From Paractinoplanes ovalisporus (GTDB lineage Bacteria > Actinomycetota > Actinomycetes > Mycobacteriales > Micromonosporaceae): 64,000 nucleotides of DNA. The first letter of the stretch is position 1, and each line of letters opens with the position of its first letter. Where the stretch lies: contig NZ_JAENHP010000007.1 of the NCBI RefSeq assembly GCF_016834655.1, forward strand, positions 310,001 through 374,000, given 5' to 3'. Under the pieces are notes generated by a model. That model was not told the origin of the DNA, made no database searches, and was given only the letters and a program-made list of their open reading frames with translations. Made by a program: the position numbers and the translations under genes. Shown here one piece after another: positions 1-7,836 of the stretch.

Positions 1-188
1 TCTTCCGGGCCAACGCGTTGTGGGGCTCGGTCGGCCGGGCCCGGGAAGCGCTCGGCGACCGCGACGGCGCCCTGGCCGCTTACCGCACGGCCCGCGACAT
101 CGCGGTCGCCTCGGGTGTTCCCGGCGACTGGTGGGCCGGCGACATCGAGCGGCTCAGACGCGATGCGGATCCTCGCCCGCCGCTTTGA
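1..188 (+). CDS. C-terminal end of a TPR-type protein (5' partial)
   Basis: The frame beginning at base 3 is open from the window edge to a TGA at 186-188 and gives about 61 residues. It contains a tetratricopeptide-like helix pair (ALGDRDGALAAYRTARDIA), the usual small/large residue pattern of a TPR repeat. The codons have strong GC at the third position. The rest of the gene lies outside the window, so its function cannot be told; TPR tails are common in actinomycete signalling and regulatory ATPases. It converges with the lipoprotein gene that ends 13 bases downstream. That it is a real gene end is fairly sure; the TPR assignment is moderate. Confidence 0.6.
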   Translation, partial: FRANALWGSVGRAREALGDRDGALAAYRTARDIAVASGVPGDWWAGDIERLRRDADPRPPL

Positions 189-201
189 CCAACCGGTCGT
201 G

Positions 202-702
202 TCACCGGCCCAGGTCGTCCTTGACGGCCGCGGCCTCGGCGGCGCCCAGATCGCCGGCCGCCGCGCCGATCAGCCACCGTTCCAGGGCGCGGTCGGGGTC
301 GGCCAGACGCCGCTCCTCGCCGCCCGCCTCCCGCACGGTGACCGTCCCGTCCGAGACGAACACCTCGGCCGGGGCGCCGGGCGCGGCGAATGCGGTGGCC
401 CGCAGACCCCGGTAGCCGAGCCGGTCGCTGGAGGCCGAGGACGAGGGAGCGGGCTGCAGGGCGGCCACCCGGCGCAGCAGCTCGTCGGCGACGTCGGCGC
501 CGACGTCCGCGACCGGGTTGGGGCGTCCGCTGTAGAGATCAACCTCGAGCCGCATGCCTGCTCCCCCCGACGAAGACGGCGACGAAGACGGTGACGGTGA
601 CGGCGGGGGCGACGACGACGCATCGTCGCCGCAACCGGCCGTGCACAACGCCACCCCGGCGATCACAAAAAGCGATCGCCGGGGAATACCCGCGTCTTTC
701 AC
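202..702 (-). CDS. Lipoprotein with YSGRPNP motif, unknown function
   Basis: A 166-residue predicted lipoprotein starting at GTG 702. The N-terminus has basic residues, a hydrophobic stretch and a lipobox (LCTAGC, modified Cys about residue 24), followed by a Ser/Pro linker to about residue 48 and then a domain opening with EVDLYSGRPNPV. The GTG overlaps the stop of the upstream gene in a GTGA arrangement, so the two are probably translationally coupled. The upstream product starts with the same VDxYSGRPNPV sequence, so the two proteins share a domain: one copy anchored outside the membrane, the other without a visible signal peptide. A longer reading in this frame that begins much further upstream is a shadow of the upstream gene. 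I do not know a function for this domain. Confidence 0.75.
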   Translation of the reverse strand: MKDAGIPRRSLFVIAGVALCTAGCGDDASSSPPPSPSPSSSPSSSGGAGMRLEVDLYSGRPNPVADVGADVADELLRRVAALQPAPSSSASSDRLGYRGLRATAFAAPGAPAEVFVSDGTVTVREAGGEERRLADPDRALERWLIGAAAGDLGAAEAAAVKDDLGR

Positions 703-1595
703 CGTATCCGTCGCCGTTGGCTGTCGCAGCCGTAGAAATAGCCGGCGAAAATCGTGTACGGACCCCGGTCGGCCGTTTCCGGATTGGTGATCGTCTGGTT
801 GCTGTTGTCGACGTTCCGGGCCGCTGTCCCGCCCGGCTTGTGTCCCCAGAACCCACCCTGGTGATAGCGGTACCAGTGGTAGTCGATGAACGCCGGTCCG
901 GGCGCGATGACCAGAGCGACCAGATTGCGGGGCTTCTCGGTGTCGGGGAAGCAGTCGTAGCGCCGGTGCATGCCGTCGCAGAGCGCCGCCCGGGTCACCT
1001 CGGCGGCGGTGATCGCCTTCCAGACGTTGCCGCAACCGCGCCCGGGCTGGGCGAACGTGTTGGTGCGCCAGTTGCTGGCGTAGTTGTAGCAGTTGTTGTT
1101 CCACAGGGTGGTCGAGTTGTCGTTCCAGAAGCCCGGGTTGAACGCGTAGAAGTCGTAGTAACAGACGGCGTCGGCGGTCGCGGGCTCCTGCTTGTCGGAC
1201 CCCTCCTGCACGGTTCCGCTGCTGCTTCTCTCGAGCTGTCCGAGCAGGTAGTCGCGCAGGCCCTCGTCGAAGGTCGTCTGCTCCTCGAAACCGGGCACGG
1301 CCAGGGCGTTGCCGCTCATGGCGAGCGAGGTCAGCCGCTCGGTGAACTCGGCGGTGGCGGCGCCGGCCGGGATGTAGAGCGAGCCGGCCAGGTCGTAGCG
1401 CCGGGCCAGCTCGTCGTCCATGATCTCCAGCTGGAACCCGCGCAGGCCGAGGCCGCCCTCGGCGGGTGGTTCGGCGGTCGCCAGCGAACGGTTGGCCGAC
1501 AACTGCCGCAGGGTCGAGCGGATTTCGTCGTCGTTGCTGATCTCGATGACCGGATTGGGACGACCCGAGTAGACGTCCACGGTTATCCGAAACAT
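699..1595 (-). CDS. YSGRPNP-motif protein with possible papain-like C-terminal domain
   Basis: A 298-residue protein. I chose the ATG at 1595 because a GGGGAAGA ribosome-binding site lies just before it and the shared domain begins at once (VDVYSGRPNP, residues 6-15). No signal peptide is visible. The C-terminal half is rich in Cys, Asn, Trp and Tyr. It has an NNNCYNYA block (Cys169), a DYHWYR block (His240) and a GFWGHKPGG block (His252). Cys followed by His in such a setting resembles NlpC/P60-like or other papain-fold peptidases, but that is inference from motif layout. It is coupled by a 4-base overlap to a lipoprotein with the same N-terminal motif. A subtilase gene points away on the other side, so the locus may concern peptide processing. 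Gene is sure; function is open. Confidence 0.8.
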   Translation of the reverse strand: MFRITVDVYSGRPNPVIEISNDDEIRSTLRQLSANRSLATAEPPAEGGLGLRGFQLEIMDDELARRYDLAGSLYIPAGAATAEFTERLTSLAMSGNALAVPGFEEQTTFDEGLRDYLLGQLERSSSGTVQEGSDKQEPATADAVCYYDFYAFNPGFWNDNSTTLWNNNCYNYASNWRTNTFAQPGRGCGNVWKAITAAEVTRAALCDGMHRRYDCFPDTEKPRNLVALVIAPGPAFIDYHWYRYHQGGFWGHKPGGTAARNVDNSNQTITNPETADRGPYTIFAGYFYGCDSQRRRIR

Positions 1596-1792
1596 GAATC
1601 TTCCCCATTCCGCGGTGGGTTTTTCCGGTTGAGCCGAGCTGTACCGCCGGTGACGACGACGGGGCAAGGGACCGGTCCGGAAACGGACGCGGGGGTTGGT
1701 AGATCGAGGACATTGCCGATGCGCGCCCCGGCCGGCCGGCCATAGCGTCCGAGGGCTCAGGTGACGGACGCGCCGGAGGGGGCGGAGAAATC

Positions 1793-3103
1793 ATGACGGA
1801 ACCGATGGGGGAGAACGCCAACCGGGCCGACGCGGGTGTGCCCGCGCGGGTGGACGCCTACACGGGCGCCTATCTGGTGCTGCTGGAGCCGGACGATGCC
1901 GGCGCGGCGGCCGTGGTCATGCACGACGAGGCCGGCGTGCCGGTGGCCGAGATGGTCCACGGCACCGAAGCGCACCAGGTGGCCGACATCCTGGCCGGAG
2001 GCGGCTCGGTCATCCTTCCCGAGATCGGCGTCGCCGTGGTGCCGGTCGACCCCGACCAGCGCGACGCCCTGGTGCGGGTCGCCGCCGACACCCCGCAGAT
2101 CCTGCTCACCGAGCCTGAGCGGGAGGTGTACGCGTTCGCCGACGGCCTGACGGTGGAATATCTGCGCGGCTTCCGGGACGCGGCTGAGGCGCTGCTGGAG
2201 AGCTCGTCGAACGGCTCCGGGGCGGCCGAGGCGGCGGCCCGGCAGTGGGACGAGAACCGGGTGACGTGGGGGCTGCAGGCGGTCCGGGCGACCGAGTCCG
2301 ACCTGACCGGCCGGGGCGTACGGGTCGCGGTGCTCGACACCGGCGTCGACCGGCACCACCGCGATCTCGAGGGCCGGGCCATCACGACGATGTCGTTCAT
2401 CGCCGGGGAGAGCGCGGTGGACGGCCACGGCCACGGCACACACTGCATCGGCACCGCGTGCGGGGTGCGCTCGCCCAAGGTGCTGCCGCGCTACGGCGTG
2501 GCCGGCGAGGCCGAGATCTTCGCGGGCAAGGTGCTGAGCAACGCCGGCAGCGGCCGTGACGGCGGCATCCTGGCCGGCATCAGCTGGGCCGTGGCGCAGG
2601 ACTGCCGGGTCATCTCGATGTCGCTCGGGGCGCCGGTCCGCGTGGGTGGCACCTATTCGCGCATCTACGAGGAGGTCGCCCGGCGCGCGCTGCGGCAAGG
2701 CTCCCTGATCGTGGCGGCGGCGGGCAACGAGAGCCGCCGGCCGGGCACGATCGCGTCGGTCGGGCACCCGGCGAACTGCCCGTCGATCCTCGCGGTGGCC
2801 GCCCTGACCCCCGACTTCGATGTGGCGTCGTTCTCGTGCGCGGGCCGCAACCCCGACGGCGGTCAGGTCGACATCGCGGCGCCCGGCGTGCGCGTTCTGT
2901 CGTCGTTCCCCGAACCGACCGGCTACAAGCTGCTCAACGGCACGAGCATGGCCACCCCGCACGTGGCCGGGGTGCTGGCGCTGTTCGCCGAGCAGAACCC
3001 GGCGGCGACACCGGCCGACCTGAAGGCGTTGCTGGCGTCGAGCGCCCAGCGGCTGCCGCTGCCGTCCACGGATGTCGGGGCCGGCCTGGTCCAGGCCCCG
3101 TAG
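1793..3103 (+). CDS. S8 family subtilisin-like serine protease
   Basis: A 436-residue subtilase with the complete catalytic triad: Asp182 in AVLDTGVD, His217 in GHGHGTHC, and Ser385 in NGTSMATPHVAGV. The oxyanion-hole Asn is at 312 in AAAGNE. Residues 1 to about 135 form an N-terminal region with an I9-like pattern (YLVLLEPDD early, VVPVDPDQRDALVRVA near 82-97) that is probably a propeptide. No Sec or Tat signal is visible, so the protein is either cytoplasmic or exported by an unrecognised route. The start ATG follows a GGAGGGGGCGGAGAAATC stretch that provides the ribosome-binding site. Only 9 bases separate it from the next gene, a small propeptide-like protein, which suggests the two work together. 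Confidence 0.93.
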   Translation: MTEPMGENANRADAGVPARVDAYTGAYLVLLEPDDAGAAAVVMHDEAGVPVAEMVHGTEAHQVADILAGGGSVILPEIGVAVVPVDPDQRDALVRVAADTPQILLTEPEREVYAFADGLTVEYLRGFRDAAEALLESSSNGSGAAEAAARQWDENRVTWGLQAVRATESDLTGRGVRVAVLDTGVDRHHRDLEGRAITTMSFIAGESAVDGHGHGTHCIGTACGVRSPKVLPRYGVAGEAEIFAGKVLSNAGSGRDGGILAGISWAVAQDCRVISMSLGAPVRVGGTYSRIYEEVARRALRQGSLIVAAAGNESRRPGTIASVGHPANCPSILAVAALTPDFDVASFSCAGRNPDGGQVDIAAPGVRVLSSFPEPTGYKLLNGTSMATPHVAGVLALFAEQNPAATPADLKALLASSAQRLPLPSTDVGAGLVQAP

Positions 3104-3112
3104 GATCCGGCG

Positions 3113-3355
3113 ATGACCGACGAGCCGGCGGTGCCGGTGACCATCCTGGTCGACACCGAGGCCTTCGCCGGCGTGGCCGCGTCGCTGGCGGCCGCCGCCG
3201 ACGTCGAGGTCGACGCCGAGCTGCCGGCCATCGGGGTGATCAGCGCCCGGGTGCCGCCGGGCCGGGTCGCGGCGCTCGCCGGGCTCGACGGGGTGCGGTC
3301 GGTGGAGCTGGAGCGCGAGTTCCGGCTCCCGCCGCCGGAGGCGGAGACGCAGTAG
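3113..3355 (+). CDS. Small stand-alone protease propeptide/inhibitor-like protein (I9-like)
   Basis: An 80-residue protein starting 9 bases after the subtilase stop. Its sequence has the pattern of subtilisin propeptides (inhibitor I9 fold): an opening beta strand (VTILVDTEAFAGVAASLA), a central AIGVISARVPPGRVAALAG segment and a closing VRSVELEREFRL strand. I9 domains normally sit at the N-terminus of the protease they fold and inhibit. Here a second copy is encoded as a separate gene in the same operon, so it may act in trans as inhibitor or folding helper of the neighbouring enzyme. The fold assignment rests on pattern recognition and has not been searched. No signal peptide is seen, matching the absence of one on the protease. 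Confidence 0.75.
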   Translation: MTDEPAVPVTILVDTEAFAGVAASLAAAADVEVDAELPAIGVISARVPPGRVAALAGLDGVRSVELEREFRLPPPEAETQ

Positions 3356-3383
3356 GTGGCAGCCCGGCGGTAGGGTCGGGCCG

Positions 3384-4478
3384 GTGAAGCCGTTCCTGGC
3401 GGCGCGCATCGATCGGTTCGCGCGTGCCCGCCCCGTCCTGCTGGACCGTCTTCTCGCCGGAGCGGTCTGGGTGGTGGCCGGCCTGCCGAGCGCGCTGATC
3501 GCCGGTTGGGCCGGGCTGGTGGTCGGCACCGCGACCGTGCTGCCGCTGGCCGCCCGCCGTCAGTTCCCGCGCTCGGTGCTGGCCTGGTCGACCGCCGTCT
3601 TCGTGGTGCAGCTGGTCGTGCTGCTCGTCCCGCTGCCGGCCAACCTGGCTCAGGCGATCGTTGTCTACACGATCGCCGCGCATGTGCCGTCGCTCGCCGT
3701 CCGGCTCACCGCGTTGGCTCTGGCCACCGCGGGGTGTCTGGTCGCCGGCTTCCGGTGGAGCACCCCGCCCCGGTACGTGGCCAACGCCGTCTTCATCGGT
3801 GTCGTGCTGGCGGTGCTCGTCGTCCTGGTGTGGATGATCGGGAACCTGGTCCGCGGCCGGACGGCGAACCTGCGTGCGCTCGCCGAGAGCCGCCACCGCA
3901 ACGAGCGCCTGGCCGCCGCCCGCGAGATCCACGACCTGGTCGCGCATTCGCTGACGGTCGTGGTCGTGCAGGCCGACGCCGGAGCGTACGGTGACCCGCG
4001 ACAGGCCCTGACCACGATCGGCCGTACGGCCCGGACCGCGCTGGCCGACGTCCGCGAGGTCATCGAGATGCTGCGCGAGACCGCACCCGTCTCCGACGCC
4101 CCGGTCGTTCTCGCCGACGTGGAACGGATCGCCGACGTGGTCCGGGCGGCCGGGGTGCCCGTCACGGTCTTCGCCGATCCCCATACGCTCACCGTCGTGC
4201 CGCCGCCGATTCTCCGGGTGATCCGTGAGGCCCTGACCAACGTGGTCAAGCACGCCGGCGTGGGGGCGTCGGCCGCGGTGAGCATGTGGATCTCGGCCGA
4301 GGAGCTGCGGGTTCGGGTCGACGACGACGGTTCCGGCGGGCCGGTCGGCGCCGGGACCGGGGTGGGCATCGCCGGGATGCGCGAACGCCTGCATGCCCTG
4401 GACGGGACGCTGGAGGCCGGCCCGCTGCCGGACCGCGGCTTCCGCGTCCAGGCGAGCATGCCGGTGGCGGTGCCGTGA
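3384..4478 (+). CDS. Two-component sensor histidine kinase, NarL/DesK type
   Basis: A 364-residue kinase starting at GTG 3384. Residues 25-150 contain several hydrophobic segments (about five or six membrane helices). A HisKA_3 dimerisation helix follows with phospho-acceptor His183 in REIHDLVAHSL, then a HATPase_c domain with VIREALTNVVKHA (N box) and the glycine loops DDDGSGGP and GTGVGIAGMRERL. This layout is typical of the HPK7 group that pairs with LuxR-type regulators, and one follows here in a GTGA overlap. No extracytoplasmic sensor domain is evident, so the stimulus is probably perceived within the membrane. Target genes cannot be told from the sequence. Confidence 0.93.
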   Translation: MKPFLAARIDRFARARPVLLDRLLAGAVWVVAGLPSALIAGWAGLVVGTATVLPLAARRQFPRSVLAWSTAVFVVQLVVLLVPLPANLAQAIVVYTIAAHVPSLAVRLTALALATAGCLVAGFRWSTPPRYVANAVFIGVVLAVLVVLVWMIGNLVRGRTANLRALAESRHRNERLAAAREIHDLVAHSLTVVVVQADAGAYGDPRQALTTIGRTARTALADVREVIEMLRETAPVSDAPVVLADVERIADVVRAAGVPVTVFADPHTLTVVPPPILRVIREALTNVVKHAGVGASAAVSMWISAEELRVRVDDDGSGGPVGAGTGVGIAGMRERLHALDGTLEAGPLPDRGFRVQASMPVAVP

Positions 4479-5122
4479 TCCGCGTCTTCCTCGTCGACGA
4501 CCAGGAAATGGTCCGGGCCGGCTTCGCGATGATCATTGACGCCGCCCCGGACCTCGGCGTGGCCGGCCAGGCCGCCGACGGCCGCACCGCGCTCACCATG
4601 CTGCGGTCGCCCGAGCACCGGGCCGACGTGGTGCTGATGGACATCCGCATGCCCGGTCCCGACGGGGTCGAGACCACCCGCCGCCTGATGGCCTCGGCCC
4701 GGCCACCCCGGGTCGTCATGCTGACCACGTTCGACGCGGACGACCTGCTGGTGGCCGCCCTGCGCGCCGGCGCCTCCGGCTACCTGCTGAAGGACGCCGG
4801 CCCGGCCGACCTGCTGGCCGGCATCCGCTCGGCCGCGGCCGGGGACGCACCCGTCTCGCCCCGCCTGGTCGGCCGGCTGATCGACTCCTTCGTGCGCCCG
4901 GCCCCGGCCCCGCCCGCGCCGGATCCGGGGCTGGACCGGCTGACCCAGCGGGAGCGCGAGATTCTGGCCGCCGTCGGGCTCGGCCTGACCAACACCGAGA
5001 TCGCCGCCCGCCTGCACGTGGCCGAGTCGACCGTGAAGACCCATCTGGGCGCTGTGCTGCGCAAGCTGGACCTGCGGGACCGTGTGCAGGCGGTCATTCT
5101 CGCGCAGTCGCTCGGGGGATGA
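4475..5122 (+). CDS. LuxR/NarL-family response regulator
   Basis: A 215-residue regulator. The start is GTG 4475, overlapping the kinase stop codon as GTGA; a longer frame upstream lies inside the kinase gene and is not real. The receiver domain has the acidic pair DD at residues 8-9, phospho-acceptor Asp56 in VLMDIRMPGPDG and the conserved Lys in GYLLKDAG. After an Ala/Pro linker (about residues 135-150) comes a LuxR-type helix-turn-helix (LTQREREILAAVGLGLTNTEIA followed by ESTVKTHLGAVLRKL). It is the partner of the preceding kinase. Its 3' end overlaps the convergent protease gene by 29 bases. Confidence 0.94.
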   Translation: MIRVFLVDDQEMVRAGFAMIIDAAPDLGVAGQAADGRTALTMLRSPEHRADVVLMDIRMPGPDGVETTRRLMASARPPRVVMLTTFDADDLLVAALRAGASGYLLKDAGPADLLAGIRSAAAGDAPVSPRLVGRLIDSFVRPAPAPPAPDPGLDRLTQREREILAAVGLGLTNTEIAARLHVAESTVKTHLGAVLRKLDLRDRVQAVILAQSLGG

Positions 5123-5879
5123 GCGGCGCCGCCGCCCGGGGCACGAGCGCGGCGGCCACGGCCGTGCCGATCAGCACGAACAATCCGGTGTCCCCGGCCA
5201 GATATTCGTTGACCACGACCGGGTGGCTGGTCGTCAGGGCGTACGTGCCGATGAGGGCGAACGTGGCGTTGTGCGCGAAGTGGGCCAGCACCGCCGGCCA
5301 CACACTGCCCGTACGCTCCCGCAGCTTGCCGAAGAGCACCGAGAAGGCCAGCACCGAACCGGCGAACAACCCCAGGACCAGGACCCGGTTCCCGTCGGCG
5401 TGGTAGTCCGGCGTGAGCAGGATGTACGGGAGGTGCCAGGCGATCCACACCACGCCGATGACCAGCGACGACCGGAGGCGGGGCTGGAGATAACCGCGCC
5501 AGCCGATCTCCTCGGCGAAGGCCAGGACCGGGCCGGTGACGCCGATCGCGAGCAGGTCGGCCGGCCACGATCCGTGCGGCGCGGTGAACCGGGCGACCCC
5601 GGCCACGACCACGAGCACCGCGGCGATCACGCTGACTCCCGCGGTGGTGGCCACGGCGGCCGGCCAGGAGCCGAGCCCCAGCCGGCCGAGCCCGAGCCGC
5701 CGCCAGCCGTCGCGTGACCACCCGTCCCGGGTCACGACGAGCATCATCAGCAGCGTCACCAGCAGAGGTGAGACGGCGAGGACCAGCCCGCCGGCGACCC
5801 GGGCCGTGCTCAGCGAAACCGCGAGAACGACCACGACAAACACGAGCCCCGAGGCCCGATCCGAAAGCGTACGAAACAT
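5094..5879 (-). CDS. CPBP family intramembrane glutamic endopeptidase
   Basis: A multi-pass membrane protein of 261 residues if started at ATG 5879; the frame stays open upstream to 5936, but that extension is basic and unlike the family. It carries the CPBP/Abi motifs in order: FAEEIGWRGYL (catalytic Glu pair), VVWIAWHLPYILL and AVLAHFAHNATFALI. These proteins are intramembrane proteases of the CAAX-processing/bacteriocin-processing group. In actinomycetes their substrates are usually unknown. It converges on and overlaps the response regulator gene. The family call is firm; the start codon is less certain. Confidence 0.9.
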   Translation of the reverse strand: MFRTLSDRASGLVFVVVVLAVSLSTARVAGGLVLAVSPLLVTLLMMLVVTRDGWSRDGWRRLGLGRLGLGSWPAAVATTAGVSVIAAVLVVVAGVARFTAPHGSWPADLLAIGVTGPVLAFAEEIGWRGYLQPRLRSSLVIGVVWIAWHLPYILLTPDYHADGNRVLVLGLFAGSVLAFSVLFGKLRERTGSVWPAVLAHFAHNATFALIGTYALTTSHPVVVNEYLAGDTGLFVLIGTAVAAALVPRAAAPLIPRATARE

Positions 5880-5969
5880 CGGCTCAGTCTCGGCACGCCG
5901 ACGTGGCCGCGACTCCACCCGCGAACGGAGATCCACCCCGGCCCTCCGACCGCGGGACTACGACCGCGC

Positions 5970-6902
5970 TCAGTTGTAGGGCATCGTGGGGAACCACCCG
6001 TGGCCGAACATGGCCGGCAGCCGCACATCCCAGTAGACGGCGGTGAACACACCGAGGGCGATCAGCAGGGCGGCCGTCACGGCCACGGTGCGGGACGGGC
6101 GCGCGGTCAGCCACTGCAGCACCCGGCCTCGCGTCAGCACGATCACCAGCGCGAACAGGATCGTGACGATCGCGATGTTGCCCAGTGACTGCAACACGAA
6201 GGCTCCGGCGCCGTAGAGCGGGTTGCCCGAGTCGACGGCCCAGTGGAACAGCTTGTTGAACAACGGATACGGGCGTCCGATGAGGAATCCACCGACCAGG
6301 GCGCCGAGCACCACCACGCGGGCGATCGGCCGGTCCGCGAACGGGTCGGGCACGATCCGCAGCGCGGCCAGCCCCAGATAGACGAAGGCCAGCCCGATCA
6401 CGCCGAAGACCACCATCGACTGGATCAGGCGGACCGGAATGCCGCCGACGACCTCGGTCGACAACTGTGGCAGGTCGTCACCGATCAGCACGCCGACCGC
6501 GCCGTACAGCGCCGAGACGGTCACCATGCCGAGCGCGAGCCAGCCGACCGGCCGCAGCAGCCGGCGGAGGCCCGAAGAGGTCGAGCCGGACCGGGTCGCC
6601 TGGCTCATCGGTCCGACCGACGCGACCATCGCGATGTTGCAGGCGGTGAACGTGCCGGCCAGGCCGGAGACGAACGCGAAGACCAGACCGGCCGCGGTCC
6701 CGCCGATCGCGGTCGCCTTGGCGTCGTGGCCGAGCAGCGTGTTGGCGACGTTGTCGCCGATGACGTGGTCGACGAACTCGAAGGACCACAGGACGGCCAG
6801 CGCCAGGCCGGCCAGGACGCTGCCGGCGACGATCAGGCCGCGCCGGCGTGGACGATCGTCGATCGAGGTGATCAGTGGCGGTGTTTTCCCCAGGACAGAC
6901 AT
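5970..6902 (-). CDS. Polytopic membrane protein of unknown function
   Basis: A 310-residue protein from ATG 6902 (MSVLGKTPPLI). The frame could begin at 6959, but a GAAG-like site lies before 6902 and the hydrophobic pattern starts shortly after it. I see about eight hydrophobic segments, a conserved-looking FVSGLAGTFTACNIAMVASVGPM stretch split around a single Cys, and a GGFLIGRPYPLF segment after an amphipathic loop. The small-residue-rich first stretch is reminiscent of CcdA/DsbD or LysE-type transporters, yet the typical paired Pro-Cys motifs are missing, so I do not assign it. It is divergent from the DinB-type gene, 91 bases away. Confidence 0.75.
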   Translation of the reverse strand: MSVLGKTPPLITSIDDRPRRRGLIVAGSVLAGLALAVLWSFEFVDHVIGDNVANTLLGHDAKATAIGGTAAGLVFAFVSGLAGTFTACNIAMVASVGPMSQATRSGSTSSGLRRLLRPVGWLALGMVTVSALYGAVGVLIGDDLPQLSTEVVGGIPVRLIQSMVVFGVIGLAFVYLGLAALRIVPDPFADRPIARVVVLGALVGGFLIGRPYPLFNKLFHWAVDSGNPLYGAGAFVLQSLGNIAIVTILFALVIVLTRGRVLQWLTARPSRTVAVTAALLIALGVFTAVYWDVRLPAMFGHGWFPTMPYN

Positions 6903-6993
6903 TGCTTCAGTGTCGGAGCGTCCACGCGCTCCGGACGCCTTCGGGATTGCTGACTTCAACTACGGCAATTTCGAAGAAGACCGATGCCGCTCG

Positions 6994-7836
6994 ATGCGGC
7001 AGGCTGTCCTCATGGACAGCCTGCTGACGGCGTTGCCCACCGCGCTGGATCGACTGCGTACGGTCGTCGGCAGCATTCCCTCCACGCGGAAGGTGACCCG
7101 GCACTGGGATGTCGGCGACACCCTGGCCCACGTGGCCTCGATCGCCGCGATGGACGTCGCTCTGCTCGCCGGGCGCCCCCTCGATCCGCTCGTGCCGGGC
7201 CTGGACGAGCTCGTCGCGGGTAGCACGGTCGACCAGGTGAAGGACGTCAACGTCAAGGTCCTGGCGCACCTCCGGGAGCGTGACCCGGCCGTTCTGCTCG
7301 GCCGGCTGACCGAGGATCTGGACGAGCTGCTCCGGATGGCGCGCGGGGCCGATCCCCGCACCGTCTTTCCCTGGCTCGGCGGGGCGGACCTGCCGCTCGA
7401 CGGCCTTCTGGCCCATCTGCTCAACGAGATCAACGTGCACGGCTGGGACATCGCGACGGCGGCCGGCCGCCCCTGGCATCTGCCCGCGGCCGATGCCGCC
7501 GCGTTCTTCGACGTGTTCTTCACCGGCCTCGTCGCCTCCGGCTACGGCAAACTTCTCGACCACGACGGTCCACCCCACCCGGGAAAGGTCGTGGTGACGT
7601 TCCGGGGATCGGCCGTCCGGCCGTTCACCCTGGTGCTCGAGCGCGGCCGGGTGCATCTCACCGAGGTGGTGGAACGCCCGGACGTGCGCCTGACCTACGA
7701 CCCGGTGACGCTCGACCTGATGCTGTTCGGCCGGGTCAGCCGGGTGCGGGCCGCCCTGACCGGAAAGGTCCGCGTCGGTGGCCGCCGCCCGTGGCTGCTT
7801 CCTCCGTTCCTGCGGACGGTCCGGCTGCCGTCCTGA
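6994..7836 (+). CDS. Maleylpyruvate isomerase family mycothiol-dependent enzyme
   Basis: About 280 residues from ATG 6994 (alternative ATG 7012). The N-terminal region has the DinB/MDMPI pattern: a helical start (LLTALPTALDRLRTVVGSI), a HWDVGDTLAHVASI metal-ligand-type His motif and a LLAHLLNEINVHGWDIA motif near residue 150 with two more His. The C-terminal third resembles an SCP2-type lipid-binding domain (VVVTFRGSAVRPFTLVLE and a basic tail). Mycothiol-dependent proteins of this family are typical of actinobacteria; the actual reaction of this member is unknown. A much longer open frame that starts at 6439 runs through the divergent membrane gene and is not real. It ends directly against the convergent histidine kinase gene. 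Confidence 0.85.
   Translation: MRQAVLMDSLLTALPTALDRLRTVVGSIPSTRKVTRHWDVGDTLAHVASIAAMDVALLAGRPLDPLVPGLDELVAGSTVDQVKDVNVKVLAHLRERDPAVLLGRLTEDLDELLRMARGADPRTVFPWLGGADLPLDGLLAHLLNEINVHGWDIATAAGRPWHLPAADAAAFFDVFFTGLVASGYGKLLDHDGPPHPGKVVVTFRGSAVRPFTLVLERGRVHLTEVVERPDVRLTYDPVTLDLMLFGRVSRVRAALTGKVRVGGRRPWLLPPFLRTVRLPS

Noticed and set aside
202..1821. 539-codon minus-strand frame covering both YSGRPNP genes
   Set aside because: Its first two thirds are a shifted reading of the 699-1595 gene. Only the part after GTG 702, with a lipobox, is a gene.
6439..6993. N-terminal extension of the DinB-type enzyme
   Set aside because: It is antisense to the membrane protein gene and lacks family similarity. 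The conserved domain starts after 6994.
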